A stretch of 64,000 nucleotides of DNA from Betaproteobacteria bacterium (GTDB lineage: Bacteria > Pseudomonadota > Gammaproteobacteria > Burkholderiales > SG8-39), in contig CANJXQ010000002.1 in assembly GCA_947478805.1 (NCBI GenBank), forward strand, positions 25,729 through 89,728, in the 5' to 3' direction. A model generated the notes under the pieces. The model had not been told where the DNA came from and made no database searches. It worked only from the letters and a program-made list of their open reading frames with translations. The position numbers and the translations under genes were made by a program. Below are positions 9,544 through 19,126 of this stretch, piece after piece; the stretch's first letter is position 1, and each line of letters starts with the position of its first letter.

Positions 9544-10989
9544 TCACAACAGGAAGAAAGTGGCCAGCCCCAGAAAAATGAAGAACCCGCCGCTGTCGGT
9601 GCAGGCGGTGATCATCACCGAGGAGCCCACCGCCGGGTCGTGGCCGAGCTTGACCATGGTCACCGGAATCAGCACGCCCATGCTGGCGGCGAGCAGGAGG
9701 TTGAGCACCATGGCCGAGGTCATCACCAGGCCGAGCGGCACGCTGCTGTACAGGTACCACGCGAGAAGCCCCAGGAGGCTGCCCCAGATGAGCCCGTTGA
9801 CCAGCGCCACGCTCAATTCCTTGCGGTAGAGTTTCTTCGCATGCTCGGGCTGTATCTGACCGAGCGCCGCCGCGCGCACGATCATGGTGATGGTCTGGTT
9901 GCCCGAGTTGCCACCGATGCCGGCAACGATGGGCATGAGCGCGGCGAGCGCCACCAGTCGCTCGATCGAGCCTTCGAACGCGCCGATGACGCGCGAAGCG
10001 ATGAAGGCTGTCACCAGATTCACCGCCAGCCAGGCCCAGCGGTTCTTCACGCTGTCCCACACCGAGGCAAAAATATCCTCTTCCTCGCGCAGGCCGGCCT
10101 GGGCCAGCGCTTCGCTCTCGGACTTGTCGCGGATGTAGTCCACTACCGTGTCGATGGTCAGTCGCCCGACCAGTTTCCCCGCTTCATCGACCACGGCGGC
10201 GGATACAAGGTCGTAGCGCTCGAAGGCCTGCGCCGCCTCCTGCGCCTTGTCATCGGGGTAGAGCGTGACCATGTCGGTCTTCATGACCTTGGCCACCGAG
10301 GCCTCCAGGTCGGTGACGATGAGCAGGCTGAGCGGCAGCACGCCCTTCAGGCGCTGGTCATCGTCGACCACGAAGACCTGGTCGGTGTGGCCCGGCAGCT
10401 CGTCGAATCGGCGCATGTAGCGCGTGACTACTTCCAGCGTTACGTCATCGCGCACCGATACCACATCAAAGTCCATCAACGCGCCCACGGCATCCTCGGG
10501 ATAGGACATGGCGGCGCGCAGCTGCTCGCGCTCTTCCACCGGCAGCGCCTTGTACACGTCGGCCATGACGTCATCGGGCAGGTCGGGCGCAAGGTCGGCG
10601 ATCTCGTCAGCTTCGAGCTGCTCGGTGGCCGCGACCAGTTCGTCCGGGTCCATGCTGCGAATGAGCGACTCGCGCACCGCGTCGGACACTTCGAGCAGGA
10701 TTTCGCCGTCACGCTCGGCCTTGACCAGGTCCCAGACGATGATCCGCTCATCGAGCGGCAGCGACTCCAGGATGAAGGCGACATCCGCCGGGTGCATGTG
10801 GTCGAGCTTGGCCCGCAGCTCGGCGCCGTTCTGCCTTTGCACCAGCGACTCGACCAGTTCGTGGCGCGTCATCTCCTGGCGCTCAACCAGGCCCTCGACC
10901 AGCTGATGGCGACGCAGCAGCTCCTGGACCTCGCGCAGGTCTTCCTGCAGGTCTTCGAGTTCCTTCTTGGGGTCGACGACGGCGTTCAT
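9544..10989 (-). CDS. mgtE: Magnesium transporter MgtE
   Basis: Inner-membrane Mg2+ channel of 481 aa. Domain order matches the family: N-terminal MgtE_N superhelix (about residues 40-150, with [16 protein letters not shown]), a CBS pair (about 150-275, with [16 protein letters not shown] and [14 protein letters not shown]), a connecting helix and five membrane segments in the last 170 residues, including [17 protein letters not shown], which contributes to the ion pore. The frame is open further upstream, but the ATG at 10989 ([10 protein letters not shown]) is the natural start. Confidence 0.95.
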   Translation of the reverse strand: MNAVVDPKKELEDLQEDLREVQELLRRHQLVEGLVERQEMTRHELVESLVQRQNGAELRAKLDHMHPADVAFILESLPLDERIIVWDLVKAERDGEILLEVSDAVRESLIRSMDPDELVAATEQLEADEIADLAPDLPDDVMADVYKALPVEEREQLRAAMSYPEDAVGALMDFDVVSVRDDVTLEVVTRYMRRFDELPGHTDQVFVVDDDQRLKGVLPLSLLIVTDLEASVAKVMKTDMVTLYPDDKAQEAAQAFERYDLVSAAVVDEAGKLVGRLTIDTVVDYIRDKSESEALAQAGLREEEDIFASVWDSVKNRWAWLAVNLVTAFIASRVIGAFEGSIERLVALAALMPIVAGIGGNSGNQTITMIVRAAALGQIQPEHAKKLYRKELSVALVNGLIWGSLLGLLAWYLYSSVPLGLVMTSAMVLNLLLAASMGVLIPVTMVKLGHDPAVGSSVMITACTDSGGFFIFLGLATFFLL

Positions 10990-11144
10990 GTCCGGTGGCG
11001 CGTCCGCGGGGTGTTGGATGGAGCGCCACTGCCGATGCATCGACGTTTGCCGGTGTGTGCACGGGCCGCGCGCGGCTGCGGCGATTCTAACGCCCGGCTG
11101 TATCATCGGGAGGGAAATCCTCCAGCCCTCACGAAAAATTTCCA

Positions 11145-11306
11145 CGCATGAGCTCCCGCAATCAACTCGCCGCCGACGTGCGCCCTAGAGCCTGTTGGTA
11201 CAAGGGGGCTGCGCGCCCCCTTGCATATCCCCCGACTCCAGTGCGCGCACGTCACCCAGCCGCATGAGCACTGATTCGCATCTCGCCGACGACGTGCGCC
11301 CTAGAG
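11145..11306 (+). repeat. Duplicated transporter start region flanking a 70-bp hairpin segment
   Basis: The 46 bases at 11145-11190 and at 11261-11306 are imperfect direct copies (36 of 46 match by eye; the last 16 bases, gacgtgcgccctagag, are identical). Each contains an ATG followed by codons for a similar peptide ending ADVRPR or DDVRPR. The second copy is the start of the transporter gene; the first opens a 39-codon frame at 11148 whose TGA (11265-11267) overlaps the transporter ATG. The 70 bases between the copies include a hairpin (11201-11223). This looks like an insertion or slippage event at the gene start. Confidence 0.7.
11200..11240. repeat. Hairpin-bearing 41-bp short repeat, copy 1
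   Basis: Contains a perfect 8-bp inverted repeat CAAGGGGG/CCCCCTTG (11201-11208 and 11216-11223, 7-base loop) followed by CATATCCCCCGACTCCA. A related 41-bp stretch lies at 27399-27439 just before prmA, sharing acaaggggg at one end and ccccgact at the other. There is no T-run, so it is not a standard terminator on either strand. It may be a small dispersed repeat. Confidence 0.5.
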
Positions 11307-12565
11307 AGGTGGTCGGTTGGGCCATGTACGACTTCGCGAATTCGGGTTACACGACGGTGGTGATCACCGCCATCTACAACGCCTGGTTCGTCTCCGGCAT
11401 CGCGGGCCGTGCGGCGTGGGCAACCTTCGCGTGGACTGCGGCGCTGTCGATTTCCTATGCGGCCATCCTGGTTTCGGCTCCGTTCATCGGCGCCTGGGCC
11501 GACGCGCATGCGGCGAAGAAACGCATCCTTGCCATCACCACGGCCGGCTGCATCGTCTTCACCGCCGCGCTGTCGCTGGCCGGGCCAGGCGACGTGGCGC
11601 TGGCCATGCTGTTCATCGTGCTATCGAACTTCTTTTTCGGCACCGGTGAAAACATCGTCGCCGCATTCCTGCCGGAACTGGCGCGTGGGGAGGCCCTGGG
11701 CAAGGTGTCGGGCTGGGGTTGGAGCCTCGGCTACCTGGGCGGAATCGTTTCGCTGGGCGCGGCACTCGCTTGGGTGAACCACGCGCGCGCGCTGGGCCAG
11801 ACGGGCGCCGAATTCGTGCCGACCATCATGCTGATTACCGCGGTGCTGTTCCTCCTCGCCAGCCTGCCGACCTTTCTGTTCCTGCGCGAGCGCGGCTCAG
11901 CGCGACCCGCGGCAGGGGGGGCAATGCGCGAGGCGTATGCGCGCGTGAGCGAGACCCTGCGCCACGCGGCGCGTTACCGCGACCTGCGCCGCTTCCTGCT
12001 GTGCCTCGTGTTCTACCAGGCCGGCATCCAGACCGTCATCGCGCTGGCCGCCATCTATGCCGAACAGGCGCTGGGATTCTCCACCGGCGACACCATCGTG
12101 CTGATCCTGCTGGTCAACCTGACGGCAGCGCTGGGCGCCTTCGCCTTCGGCTATGTGCAGGACCGCATCGGGCATGTGGCCGCCATCGCCTGGACCCTCG
12201 TGGGCTGGATCGCCATGACGCTGATCGCCTGGCAGTCGGAGACGCGCGCATCGTTCTGGGTCGCAGCAAACATCGCCGGCATCTGCCTGGGTTCATCGCA
12301 ATCGGCCGGGCGCGCACTGGTGGGCTGGCTCAGCCCGGCGGACCGGCATGCCGAGTTCTTCGGCCTGTGGGGATTGGCGGTCAAGCTCTCGTCCATCCTC
12401 GGACCACTGACCTACGGCACGGTGACCTGGGTGTCCGCGGGCAACCATCGCCTTGCCATGCTCGTCACCGGCGCGTTCTTTCTGGTGGGTTTGGCACTGC
12501 TCTTCGGCGTGGACGCGCGGCGCGGGCGCGAGGCGGCCGCGCCGCGCGCGCAAATCGTCAGCTGA
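11264..12565 (+). CDS. MFS transporter, UMF1 (Atg22-like) family
   Basis: Integral inner-membrane protein of 433 aa with about 12 hydrophobic segments. The N-terminus VGWAMYDFANSGYTTVVITA matches the UMF1/Atg22-like branch of the major facilitator superfamily, whose signature includes the YDFANS box; the substrate is not known. The ATG at 11264 is preferred because the conserved part begins just downstream and the upstream 116 bp hold a duplicated, out-of-frame copy of this start. A 39-codon upstream frame ends on the ATG (ATGA) and could couple or dampen translation. The next gene on the strand is an aminotransferase 39 bp downstream. Confidence 0.85.
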   Translation: MSTDSHLADDVRPREVVGWAMYDFANSGYTTVVITAIYNAWFVSGIAGRAAWATFAWTAALSISYAAILVSAPFIGAWADAHAAKKRILAITTAGCIVFTAALSLAGPGDVALAMLFIVLSNFFFGTGENIVAAFLPELARGEALGKVSGWGWSLGYLGGIVSLGAALAWVNHARALGQTGAEFVPTIMLITAVLFLLASLPTFLFLRERGSARPAAGGAMREAYARVSETLRHAARYRDLRRFLLCLVFYQAGIQTVIALAAIYAEQALGFSTGDTIVLILLVNLTAALGAFAFGYVQDRIGHVAAIAWTLVGWIAMTLIAWQSETRASFWVAANIAGICLGSSQSAGRALVGWLSPADRHAEFFGLWGLAVKLSSILGPLTYGTVTWVSAGNHRLAMLVTGAFFLVGLALLFGVDARRGREAAAPRAQIVS

Positions 12566-12604
12566 CCCTAGAATCCCCGCTACTTGCACCATAGGCCTCG
12601 CACC

Positions 12605-13753
12605 ATGACACCGCACATATCCTCACGCCTCCCGGAAGTCGGGACCACCATCTTCACGGTGATGTCGCAACTTGCGACGCAGCACGGCGCCATCAACCTC
12701 GGGCAGGGGTTCCCCGATTTCGACAGCGATCCGCGCCTGCACGCGCTGGTCACCGAGGCGATGCGCGCCGGGCACAACCAGTACGCGCCGATGACCGGCA
12801 TCCCGGCGCTGCGCGAAGCCATTGCGGCCAAGGTAGAGCGCAGCTATGGCCACGCCTACGACCCGAATACCGAGATCACGGTCACCGCCGGAGCGACGCA
12901 GGCGCTGCTCACCGCCATCCTGTGCGCGGTGCATCCGGGCGACGAAGTCATCGTGCTCGAACCCGTCTACGACAGCTACGTGCCGGCCATCCGCCTTGCG
13001 GGCGGGCGCGCGGTGCCCGTGGCGCTCAATCCCGCCGACTACAGCGTGCCATGGGACCGGGTGCGCGCTGCGATCACGCCGCGCACGCGCATGATCATGC
13101 TCAACTCGCCGCACAATCCGAGCGGCGCGGTGTTCTCGGCCGCGGACCTGGATGCGCTGGAAGCCATTGTCCGCGACACCAGCATCCTGATCGTGTCCGA
13201 CGAAGTCTACGAACACATCATCTTCGACGGCCTGGCGCACCAGAGCGTGGCGCGACGCCCGGCGCTCGCCGAGCGCTCGTTCGTGGTGTCCTCGTTCGGC
13301 AAGACCTTCCATGTCACCGGCTGGAAGATCGGCTATTGCTGCGCGCCGGCGGCCTTGAGCGCGGAGTTTCGCAAGGTGCACCAATTCAATGTGTTCTCCG
13401 TGTCCACGCCCATGCAGCATGCGCTGGCGGGGTTCCTGCGCGATCCGGCACCCTACGAGACCCTGCCCGCCTTCTACCAGGCCAAGCGCGACCGCTTCCG
13501 CGCCGGCCTCGCGCAATCGCGCTTCCGGCTACTGCCCTGCCCGGGCACCTACTTCCAGGTGGTCGACTATTCGGCCATCAGCGAAGAAAGCGAGGAGGCC
13601 TTCGCGCGCCGCCTCACGGTCGAGCTGAAGGTCGCAGCAATCCCGGTAGCGGCGTTCTATGACAAGCCGGTGGAGCGGCGCGTGGTGCGCTTTTGCTTTG
13701 CCAAGAAGGACGAGACGCTGGATCTGGCGACGGCGCGACTGCGCGCGCTGTAA
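12605..13753 (+). CDS. PLP-dependent aminotransferase (methionine aminotransferase YbdL-like)
   Basis: Fold-type I class I/II aminotransferase, 382 aa. INLGQGFPDFDSD near the N-terminus, TVTAGATQALLTAI, LNSPHNPSGAV, IVSDEVYEHIIFD and the PLP lysine in SSFGKTFHVTGWKIGY are all intact. The combination GQGFPDF and FGKTFHVTGWK is typical of the YbdL/kynurenine aminotransferase group, which uses methionine and aromatic amino acids; the exact substrate is inferred. The ATG at 12605 (MTPHISSRLPEVG) is the better start than upstream alternatives. Confidence 0.85.
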   Translation: MTPHISSRLPEVGTTIFTVMSQLATQHGAINLGQGFPDFDSDPRLHALVTEAMRAGHNQYAPMTGIPALREAIAAKVERSYGHAYDPNTEITVTAGATQALLTAILCAVHPGDEVIVLEPVYDSYVPAIRLAGGRAVPVALNPADYSVPWDRVRAAITPRTRMIMLNSPHNPSGAVFSAADLDALEAIVRDTSILIVSDEVYEHIIFDGLAHQSVARRPALAERSFVVSSFGKTFHVTGWKIGYCCAPAALSAEFRKVHQFNVFSVSTPMQHALAGFLRDPAPYETLPAFYQAKRDRFRAGLAQSRFRLLPCPGTYFQVVDYSAISEESEEAFARRLTVELKVAAIPVAAFYDKPVERRVVRFCFAKKDETLDLATARLRAL

Positions 13754-13852
13754 GGCGTTATATCTCCGGCATAGCGGCCGAAATTGGACAGCAAGCCGCG
13801 CGGGTCTCTCCAACTGCACGGCCGAGCCCGCGCAGCAGGCCGCGCGATCCAG

Positions 13853-15106
13853 CTAGCGCGCGTTCGCTGGCGCGTTCAAGCTCCACACCGCCGCGCGCCA
13901 GCGCAGGGTGATCAGCAGAATGGCCAGGATGCCGATCACGGCATACAGGCTGGCGATGGCGGCGAAACCAAACCGGCCGATCAGCGGCCCGATCGCAAAC
14001 AAGCCGATCGGCAACCCATAGATCATCAGCATGCGCAGCCCCATGACACGGCCGCGGTACTGCTCGCCGGCACAACGCAGCATCACCACGGCGATCGGCG
14101 TCACGCAGATGCTTTGGACCATTCCGCAAAGCATCAGCAATGCAATGCCCAGCGGCAGATTCTGCACATTGGCGAACACCAGCAGGAGCAGGTGCCAGAC
14201 AAGGCCGGCGATAATCATGACACGCGCCGTTCGAGCCGCAATATGGGTTCCTCCCAGCACCACGGAACCGATCAGGCTGCCGAATCCGAAGCTCGCAGCC
14301 ATGTAGCCCAGTTCGGTCTGGCCCACGCCGTATACATTCTTCGCCACGTAGGGCAGCAGCCCGAAGAACACCGGATAGGCACTGAGGTTGACCAGGAAGG
14401 CGAGTGACGTGGCTGCCAGCAGCGCCGGCTGGGTGCGCACGTAGGCGGCTGCCTCGCGCAGTTCGCGCCATGGGGAGGCCCGCACCGTCGCAGGGGCGCC
14501 ACCCTGCACCGCACCGACCCGGCTTTGGGGCGCGATGCGGCCTTCGCGCACGCCCAGCGTCAGAAGAAAACTCGCGGCATAGAAACAGGCGATCACCACA
14601 TAGGCAGGGCCCATGCCGAATGCGGCCACCGCGCCTGCGCCTGCCAGGGCGCCCGCAACGCGGGCCGAATCCACGTTGGCGCGCGAAATGCCCATTGCAC
14701 CCATTAGCAGTCCCGGCGGCATGATCTCGCCACTGAGCGCATACCGGGTAACCAGGTCCGCGACGCGCAAGACGCTGACCAGGGTGGCCACCGCCAGCAC
14801 CAGGATTGCGTTGAGCTGATGGGTGAACGACAGCGTCATCACCGTAAGTGCCAGCATCACTGCGCAAGCGCGCGTGAAGCACAACAAGTTGCGGTGGCCG
14901 ATACGGTCTCCCAAGAGGCCGAACACCGGCGAGAGCAGCGCGCCGAAATACATCAGCCCACCGAACACGGCGAGCAGCATCACCGACCCGGTCTCGACCA
15001 GCACGTACCAGCCAAGGATGATCGTTTCCATCTCCAGCGCCCAGGAGGACGCCAGCTCCGCGGGCCACAGGAAGCGGAAGCTGCGCACCTGGAATGGCGC
15101 GAGCAT
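13853..15106 (-). CDS. MFS transporter, EntS/MFS_3-type exporter
   Basis: Inner-membrane protein of about 417 aa with around 12 predicted membrane helices. SFRFLWPAELASSWALEME at the N-terminus and the cytoplasmic loop GLLGDRIGHRNLL are typical of the MFS_3 group that includes EntS and many small-molecule exporters. The ATG at 15106 (MLAPFQVRSFRFLW) is chosen because the family starts just before the first helix. It is convergent with the aminotransferase gene and lies 164 bp downstream of the HDOD gene. Substrate unknown. Confidence 0.8.
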   Translation of the reverse strand: MLAPFQVRSFRFLWPAELASSWALEMETIILGWYVLVETGSVMLLAVFGGLMYFGALLSPVFGLLGDRIGHRNLLCFTRACAVMLALTVMTLSFTHQLNAILVLAVATLVSVLRVADLVTRYALSGEIMPPGLLMGAMGISRANVDSARVAGALAGAGAVAAFGMGPAYVVIACFYAASFLLTLGVREGRIAPQSRVGAVQGGAPATVRASPWRELREAAAYVRTQPALLAATSLAFLVNLSAYPVFFGLLPYVAKNVYGVGQTELGYMAASFGFGSLIGSVVLGGTHIAARTARVMIIAGLVWHLLLLVFANVQNLPLGIALLMLCGMVQSICVTPIAVVMLRCAGEQYRGRVMGLRMLMIYGLPIGLFAIGPLIGRFGFAAIASLYAVIGILAILLITLRWRAAVWSLNAPANAR

Positions 15107-15270
15107 GGCAATGCGCTTTGGGGTGGTCAACGGAAGCTGCCGGTCACGCCCGGAATGCGGTGCTCCGGGCAAACTGCGGGATGGGGACGATGTGCACGCG
15201 CTGGCATGCGCGCAAGAGTATCAGCAACAGTCGCTTGCACCGCACCTGCCCCAACGGTGCTTCAGCCGCA

Positions 15271-16155
15271 TTACGCCGCGGCAAGGGACTCTTCCGCGAC
15301 GAGCGCAACGATGTCCTCGGGCTGCAGCCGCAATGTCTCGAGGACGAATTGCTCCTGCGGCGCCCAATCCGGGCACAGGCCGCCGCCCGCGCGCAACGCC
15401 AGCACCTGGTCTGCCAGGAGGCCGAAGGCAATGAGCTTGTGATTGACCGTGCCGTAGTCCGGCAAGTCATCGCCCAGCATCCCGAAGTCGTGGTGATGCA
15501 GGATGGACAGGCACAGGGCGTCCGGCAGCATCCAGTTGCGCGTGAACGAGTACCCGACGCGCGCATGATGGTATCGATAGCGGTTGAGCTCGGCCGCGGT
15601 GACGCGAGCACCGGGTTGGTCCCGGAACAGATCGACGATGTCGCCGTAATCGGGAAACTGCCCGATCATGGCGGCGATACCGCAGTCGCGAAACAGGATG
15701 TAGGTATGCGCCTCGTCCGGCGTGATGCCCTCGACCCGCGAGGCCAGCCCCGCGGCGCATTGGGCCAGCGCGGTCGTGCTGTCCCAGAAACGCCGCAACA
15801 GCGGGTTCGCCCCGACCGGAAAAGCCTCTCGCAGCAACAATCCTGCCACCAGGTTGGCGCTGGCGCGCAACCCCAGGACGGCCAGTGCCTGCTGCACGGT
15901 GGCGGCCCGCGCCGTCAGCCGGTAGAACGCGGTATTCACGGTTTTCAGCAGCGATGCGGACAAGGCGACATCGCTGCCGATGAGCGCGGACAGGCGTCGC
16001 AGGTCCGGTGCCGGCGCAGCCATTTCCCGGGCGAAACGCAGCAGGATGTCCGGGCAGGGAGGGATGCGGATTTCCCGTGCGTGGGGCTCCGCCCGATCCA
16101 CCAGTTCGTCGTGATCCATCATCGCCAGGTCGCTATTGTCGTCGTCCACATACAT
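15271..16155 (-). CDS. HDOD domain protein
   Basis: Soluble protein of 294 aa with an HDOD domain covering residues 25-230. PCPDILLRFAREM, DVALSASLLKTVNTAFY and VQQALAVLGLRASANLV are the characteristic helices of this HD-related output domain. HDOD proteins lack the catalytic metal site and act as signalling or regulatory outputs; their targets are generally unknown. Gene stands alone with about 200 bp of AT-rich upstream sequence (16156-16354) that probably holds its promoter. Confidence 0.85.
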   Translation of the reverse strand: MYVDDDNSDLAMMDHDELVDRAEPHAREIRIPPCPDILLRFAREMAAPAPDLRRLSALIGSDVALSASLLKTVNTAFYRLTARAATVQQALAVLGLRASANLVAGLLLREAFPVGANPLLRRFWDSTTALAQCAAGLASRVEGITPDEAHTYILFRDCGIAAMIGQFPDYGDIVDLFRDQPGARVTAAELNRYRYHHARVGYSFTRNWMLPDALCLSILHHHDFGMLGDDLPDYGTVNHKLIAFGLLADQVLALRAGGGLCPDWAPQEQFVLETLRLQPEDIVALVAEESLAAA

Positions 16156-16354
16156 GCCAGTCCCCGCAAAGTTGTATGCCGCCCTCCTGAATATCGGCAG
16201 CCGCCGAGAAAACCTGAATCAATCAGATAGAAAGGGACAAGCCCGGGCTGCACATCGGCGCTTGAGTTCAGTAGAAATGGCAGTAATCGATGGATTAATA
16301 TAATACAGACAAGGCGTACTAATTACATTTGGCAGTATTTACTGTCGCGACGTC

Positions 16355-17059
16355 CTAGGGAATCTGCGATGCACCCATGCGCCCCAGGATGCGTTCCGCA
16401 TACCCCGCCAGATAGGCCGATTCGCGGTTGCGGTCGTAGAACTGGGGGCGCGGCAGCATCGCCGCGAGGCGCGCCGATTGCTCGGCGCCGATGAACGCCG
16501 CCCCCTGCCCGTAGTAGTGGCGCGCCGCGGCCTCGGCACCGAACACGCCCACGCCCCATTCCGCCACGTTGAGATAGAGCTCGAGGATGCGCCGCTTGTC
16601 GAGCACAGCCTCGAGCATCAGCGTGATGATCGCCTCTTCGCCTTTGCGCAGGTAGCTGCGCTCGCCGGACAGGAAAAGGTTCTTGGCCAACTGTTGGGTG
16701 ATGGTGGAGCCGCCTGCCACCGCCTTGCCCTTCTTCTGGTTCTTCTCCAGCGCGCGCTGGATGCCGTCCCAATCGAAGCCTTCATGGTCGACGAACTTCA
16801 TGTCCTCGGCGGCGACGATGGCGCGCTTGAGCTGCCCGGAAACGTTGGCGTAATCCACCCAGACGTACTTCAGCGTCGCGCGCGGATCCTTTTCGCGCAA
16901 CTGCTCGAGACGCGCGTCCATGAAGCTGGTGCTGCCCGGCGGGCGGTACTTCAGGTAGACGATGTGCAGGAAAAACCAGGTTTGCAGCACCGCAAAGGCG
17001 ATGACCAGTGCACCCACCACAATGCCCAACGCCCGCCACATCCACGCGAGGGCCTTCAC
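16355..17059 (-). CDS. mtgA: Monofunctional biosynthetic peptidoglycan transglycosylase MtgA
   Basis: Membrane-anchored glycosyltransferase (GT51) of 234 aa that polymerises lipid II into glycan strands. A single N-terminal membrane helix (ALGIVVGALVIAFAVLQTWF) is followed by the family motifs in order: AAEDMKFVDHEGFDWDGI with the catalytic Glu, GGSTITQQLAKNLF, RKGEEAIITLMLE and KRRILELYLNVAEWG. The frame runs upstream into aroE, so the start is either GTG at 17059, seven bases after the aroE stop, or ATG at 17041. It is the last gene of the RNase II-like/tonB-like/aroE/mtgA group. Confidence 0.95.
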   Translation of the reverse strand: MKALAWMWRALGIVVGALVIAFAVLQTWFFLHIVYLKYRPPGSTSFMDARLEQLREKDPRATLKYVWVDYANVSGQLKRAIVAAEDMKFVDHEGFDWDGIQRALEKNQKKGKAVAGGSTITQQLAKNLFLSGERSYLRKGEEAIITLMLEAVLDKRRILELYLNVAEWGVGVFGAEAAARHYYGQGAAFIGAEQSARLAAMLPRPQFYDRNRESAYLAGYAERILGRMGASQIP

Positions 17060-17066
17060 GCAGGTC

Positions 17067-17903
17067 CTAGCCGCGCAGCATGGCAAGCACCGGCGCCGTG
17101 GCCGGACGCACGCCACGCCAGACGAAAAATGCTTCGGCTGCCTGCTCGACCAGCATGCCCAGGCCATCCGCACCGGCCGATGCGCCGTGGGTTCGCGCCC
17201 AGGCAAGGAAAGCGGTGCGATCCGCGCCTGCGCCCTTGCCGTACATCATGTCGTAGGCCATGGCACCCGCGGTGAACAGGCCATCGGGGAGCGGCGGCAC
17301 TTCGCCGGCAATGCCGGCTGATGTCGAGTTGATCACGATGTCGAAACGGGCCCCGGCCAGCGCCTCCAGGGTCGAAGCCCGCACCAGCGCCCCACCCAAT
17401 GCCGCCAGCGCCTGGGCACGCGCCACGGTGCGGTTCGCGATGACAAGGCCTGCGGGGTTCTCGGCGAGCAGCGGTTGCAGCACGCCGCGCGCAGCGCCCC
17501 CCGCGCCGACGAGGAGCACACGGCGCCCCGCGATGGGCACGCCGAGATTGCTGCGCAGATCGGCCACCAGGCCGCAGCCGTCGGTGTTGTCGCCGAAAAT
17601 GCCATCCGGATCGAAGCGCAGCGTATTGACCGCGCCCGCCGCAGTGGCGCGCGCACTCAAGCGCGTGGCGCAGCGAAAGGCATCCTCCTTGAAAGGCACC
17701 GTGACGTTGGCGCCGCGAAATCCATCGGCCCGCAATGTCGCCACCGCCTGCGCGAAGCCGTCCAGCGGGACGAGGAGGCGCGCGTAGTCGATGTCCTGTC
17801 CCGTGGCGCGGGCAAATTCGGCATGGATGCGCGGCGACAGCGAGTGCGCCACCGGATTGCCCAGCACAAGGTAGCGATCGGTCACGATGCCCTTGGAGGC
17901 CAT
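17067..17903 (-). CDS. aroE: Shikimate dehydrogenase AroE
   Basis: NADP-dependent enzyme of aromatic amino acid synthesis reducing 3-dehydroshikimate to shikimate; 278 aa, normal length. GNPVAHSLSPRIHAEFA binds shikimate, NVTVPFKEDAF carries the catalytic Lys, GDNTDGCG the catalytic Asp, and LLVGAGGAARGVLQPLL is the dinucleotide-binding loop, with NRT following for NADP. It lies between the TonB-like gene and mtgA on the same strand. Confidence 0.96.
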   Translation of the reverse strand: MASKGIVTDRYLVLGNPVAHSLSPRIHAEFARATGQDIDYARLLVPLDGFAQAVATLRADGFRGANVTVPFKEDAFRCATRLSARATAAGAVNTLRFDPDGIFGDNTDGCGLVADLRSNLGVPIAGRRVLLVGAGGAARGVLQPLLAENPAGLVIANRTVARAQALAALGGALVRASTLEALAGARFDIVINSTSAGIAGEVPPLPDGLFTAGAMAYDMMYGKGAGADRTAFLAWARTHGASAGADGLGMLVEQAAEAFFVWRGVRPATAPVLAMLRG

Positions 17904-17976
17904 TCCGGAATTACCGAAATGGCCCCTGAAGTAGGAGAGTTGGAAGGGAGTATCCCCTCAATCGTGTTTGGCACCT

Positions 17977-19017
17977 CTATTCGCCGAACAAGCGGTCACC
18001 CTGGGCGAAGTGCCAGGTGCGGGTAATGACCAGGATGTCGGTGTCCTTGCGAACATCGGGCGGGAAAGGCGAATAGGGCGCGGCCATGCGCACGATGCGC
18101 TCGGCGGCGCGGTCGAGCAACTGGAACCCCGAGCTGCGCATGACCGCAAGCGACTCAATTTCTCCGTCGGGCTTGAGGCTCACCTCCAGCACCAGGCTGC
18201 CGTACATCTTGCCGCGGGCACCCTCCGGGTAATTGATGTTGCCGATGCGCTCCACCTTCTGGCGCCAATCGTCCACGTACTGTGCAAAGCGGTATTCGCT
18301 GGCGCGCGCGCCGACGAAATTCTTGCGCGGGCGCTTGTTGTATTCGTCGATGTTGCGCGATACCTGCGCTTCCAGCCGCGCAATGGCCAGCGTCCGGGCG
18401 GCCAGGTCGGCGCCGCTCAGCAGCGCCTTGGGCTCGGGCGCGACGGGAACAGGGACCGGTTCGGCACTGGCGGCAGGCTTGGGCTGGGTCTGCGTGAGTA
18501 CCTGCCGCTGCTGGGCTTCAAGTTCCTGGATGCGTCGCTGCGCCTGGGTCACATCGGCACCGGGTGCAGTATTGGGCAGCACGGGTAACGGGGTCTTGGC
18601 GCGCCGGTTCTCATCGGTATTCCCGCCTCCGTCCAGGTTGGCCTGGGCCAGCACGTCGGGCTTGACCGGGCGTGTGCGCGACTTCGAATTCACCAGCACG
18701 ACTTCGAGCGTCTGGTTGCTCATTTGGCGCATGGCGTCGGGAAGCTTGAAATGAATGGCCAGCAGCACCGCGTGCAGCACCACCGACACCGTGATGGCGA
18801 CTGCCAGTACGCGTTGGGACGGCGCCAGCGTTGCCAGGGGCCCACGGTTCCAGCCTTGCCAGCGGTCGGGCCAGCGCAAGGGGGCGAGCACGCCGCGCAG
18901 CCGCGCCATGCCGGGGATGTTGTTCAAACGGCCGCTCGCTGCCTGAATAATGCCCAGCCATTGCCGCAGCCGTCGCTCCGCGGCGCTGTCCCGTCGCGAG
19001 TAGCCGCGCAGGCTCAA
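17977..19017 (-). CDS. TonB-like energy transducer protein
   Basis: 346-aa protein with one membrane helix near residues 69-92 (RVLAVAITVSVVLHAVLLAIHF), a long Gln/Pro/Ala-rich periplasmic stretch with a coiled-coil region around QAQRRIQELEAQQRQV, and a C-terminal TonB domain (YPEGARGKMYGSLVLEVSL; SSGFQLLDRAAERIVRMAAP). The classical Pro-Lys spacer of TonB is weak and ExbB/ExbD are not adjacent, so it may be a TonB-family protein with another role. The N-terminal 68 residues before the helix are basic and may be partly untranslated; ATG at 18909 (MARLRGVLAPL) is an alternative start. Neighbours on both sides are in the same direction. Confidence 0.8.
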   Translation of the reverse strand: MSLRGYSRRDSAAERRLRQWLGIIQAASGRLNNIPGMARLRGVLAPLRWPDRWQGWNRGPLATLAPSQRVLAVAITVSVVLHAVLLAIHFKLPDAMRQMSNQTLEVVLVNSKSRTRPVKPDVLAQANLDGGGNTDENRRAKTPLPVLPNTAPGADVTQAQRRIQELEAQQRQVLTQTQPKPAASAEPVPVPVAPEPKALLSGADLAARTLAIARLEAQVSRNIDEYNKRPRKNFVGARASEYRFAQYVDDWRQKVERIGNINYPEGARGKMYGSLVLEVSLKPDGEIESLAVMRSSGFQLLDRAAERIVRMAAPYSPFPPDVRKDTDILVITRTWHFAQGDRLFGE

Positions 19018-19126
19018 ATCAGCGCACCCCGCTCGAATCTGCCAGTGCGCATCGCACGGCGAGCGCAGGATTGATTGCAGCGTGCAGGTTCTCCCTGTGC
19101 ATGACGGATCTGGTCATCCTCATTCT

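Noticed and set aside
11201..11223. Hairpin as a rho-independent terminator for mgtE or the transporter
   Set aside because: No T-run follows on either strand and it lies in front of a gene start; treated as part of a short repeat.
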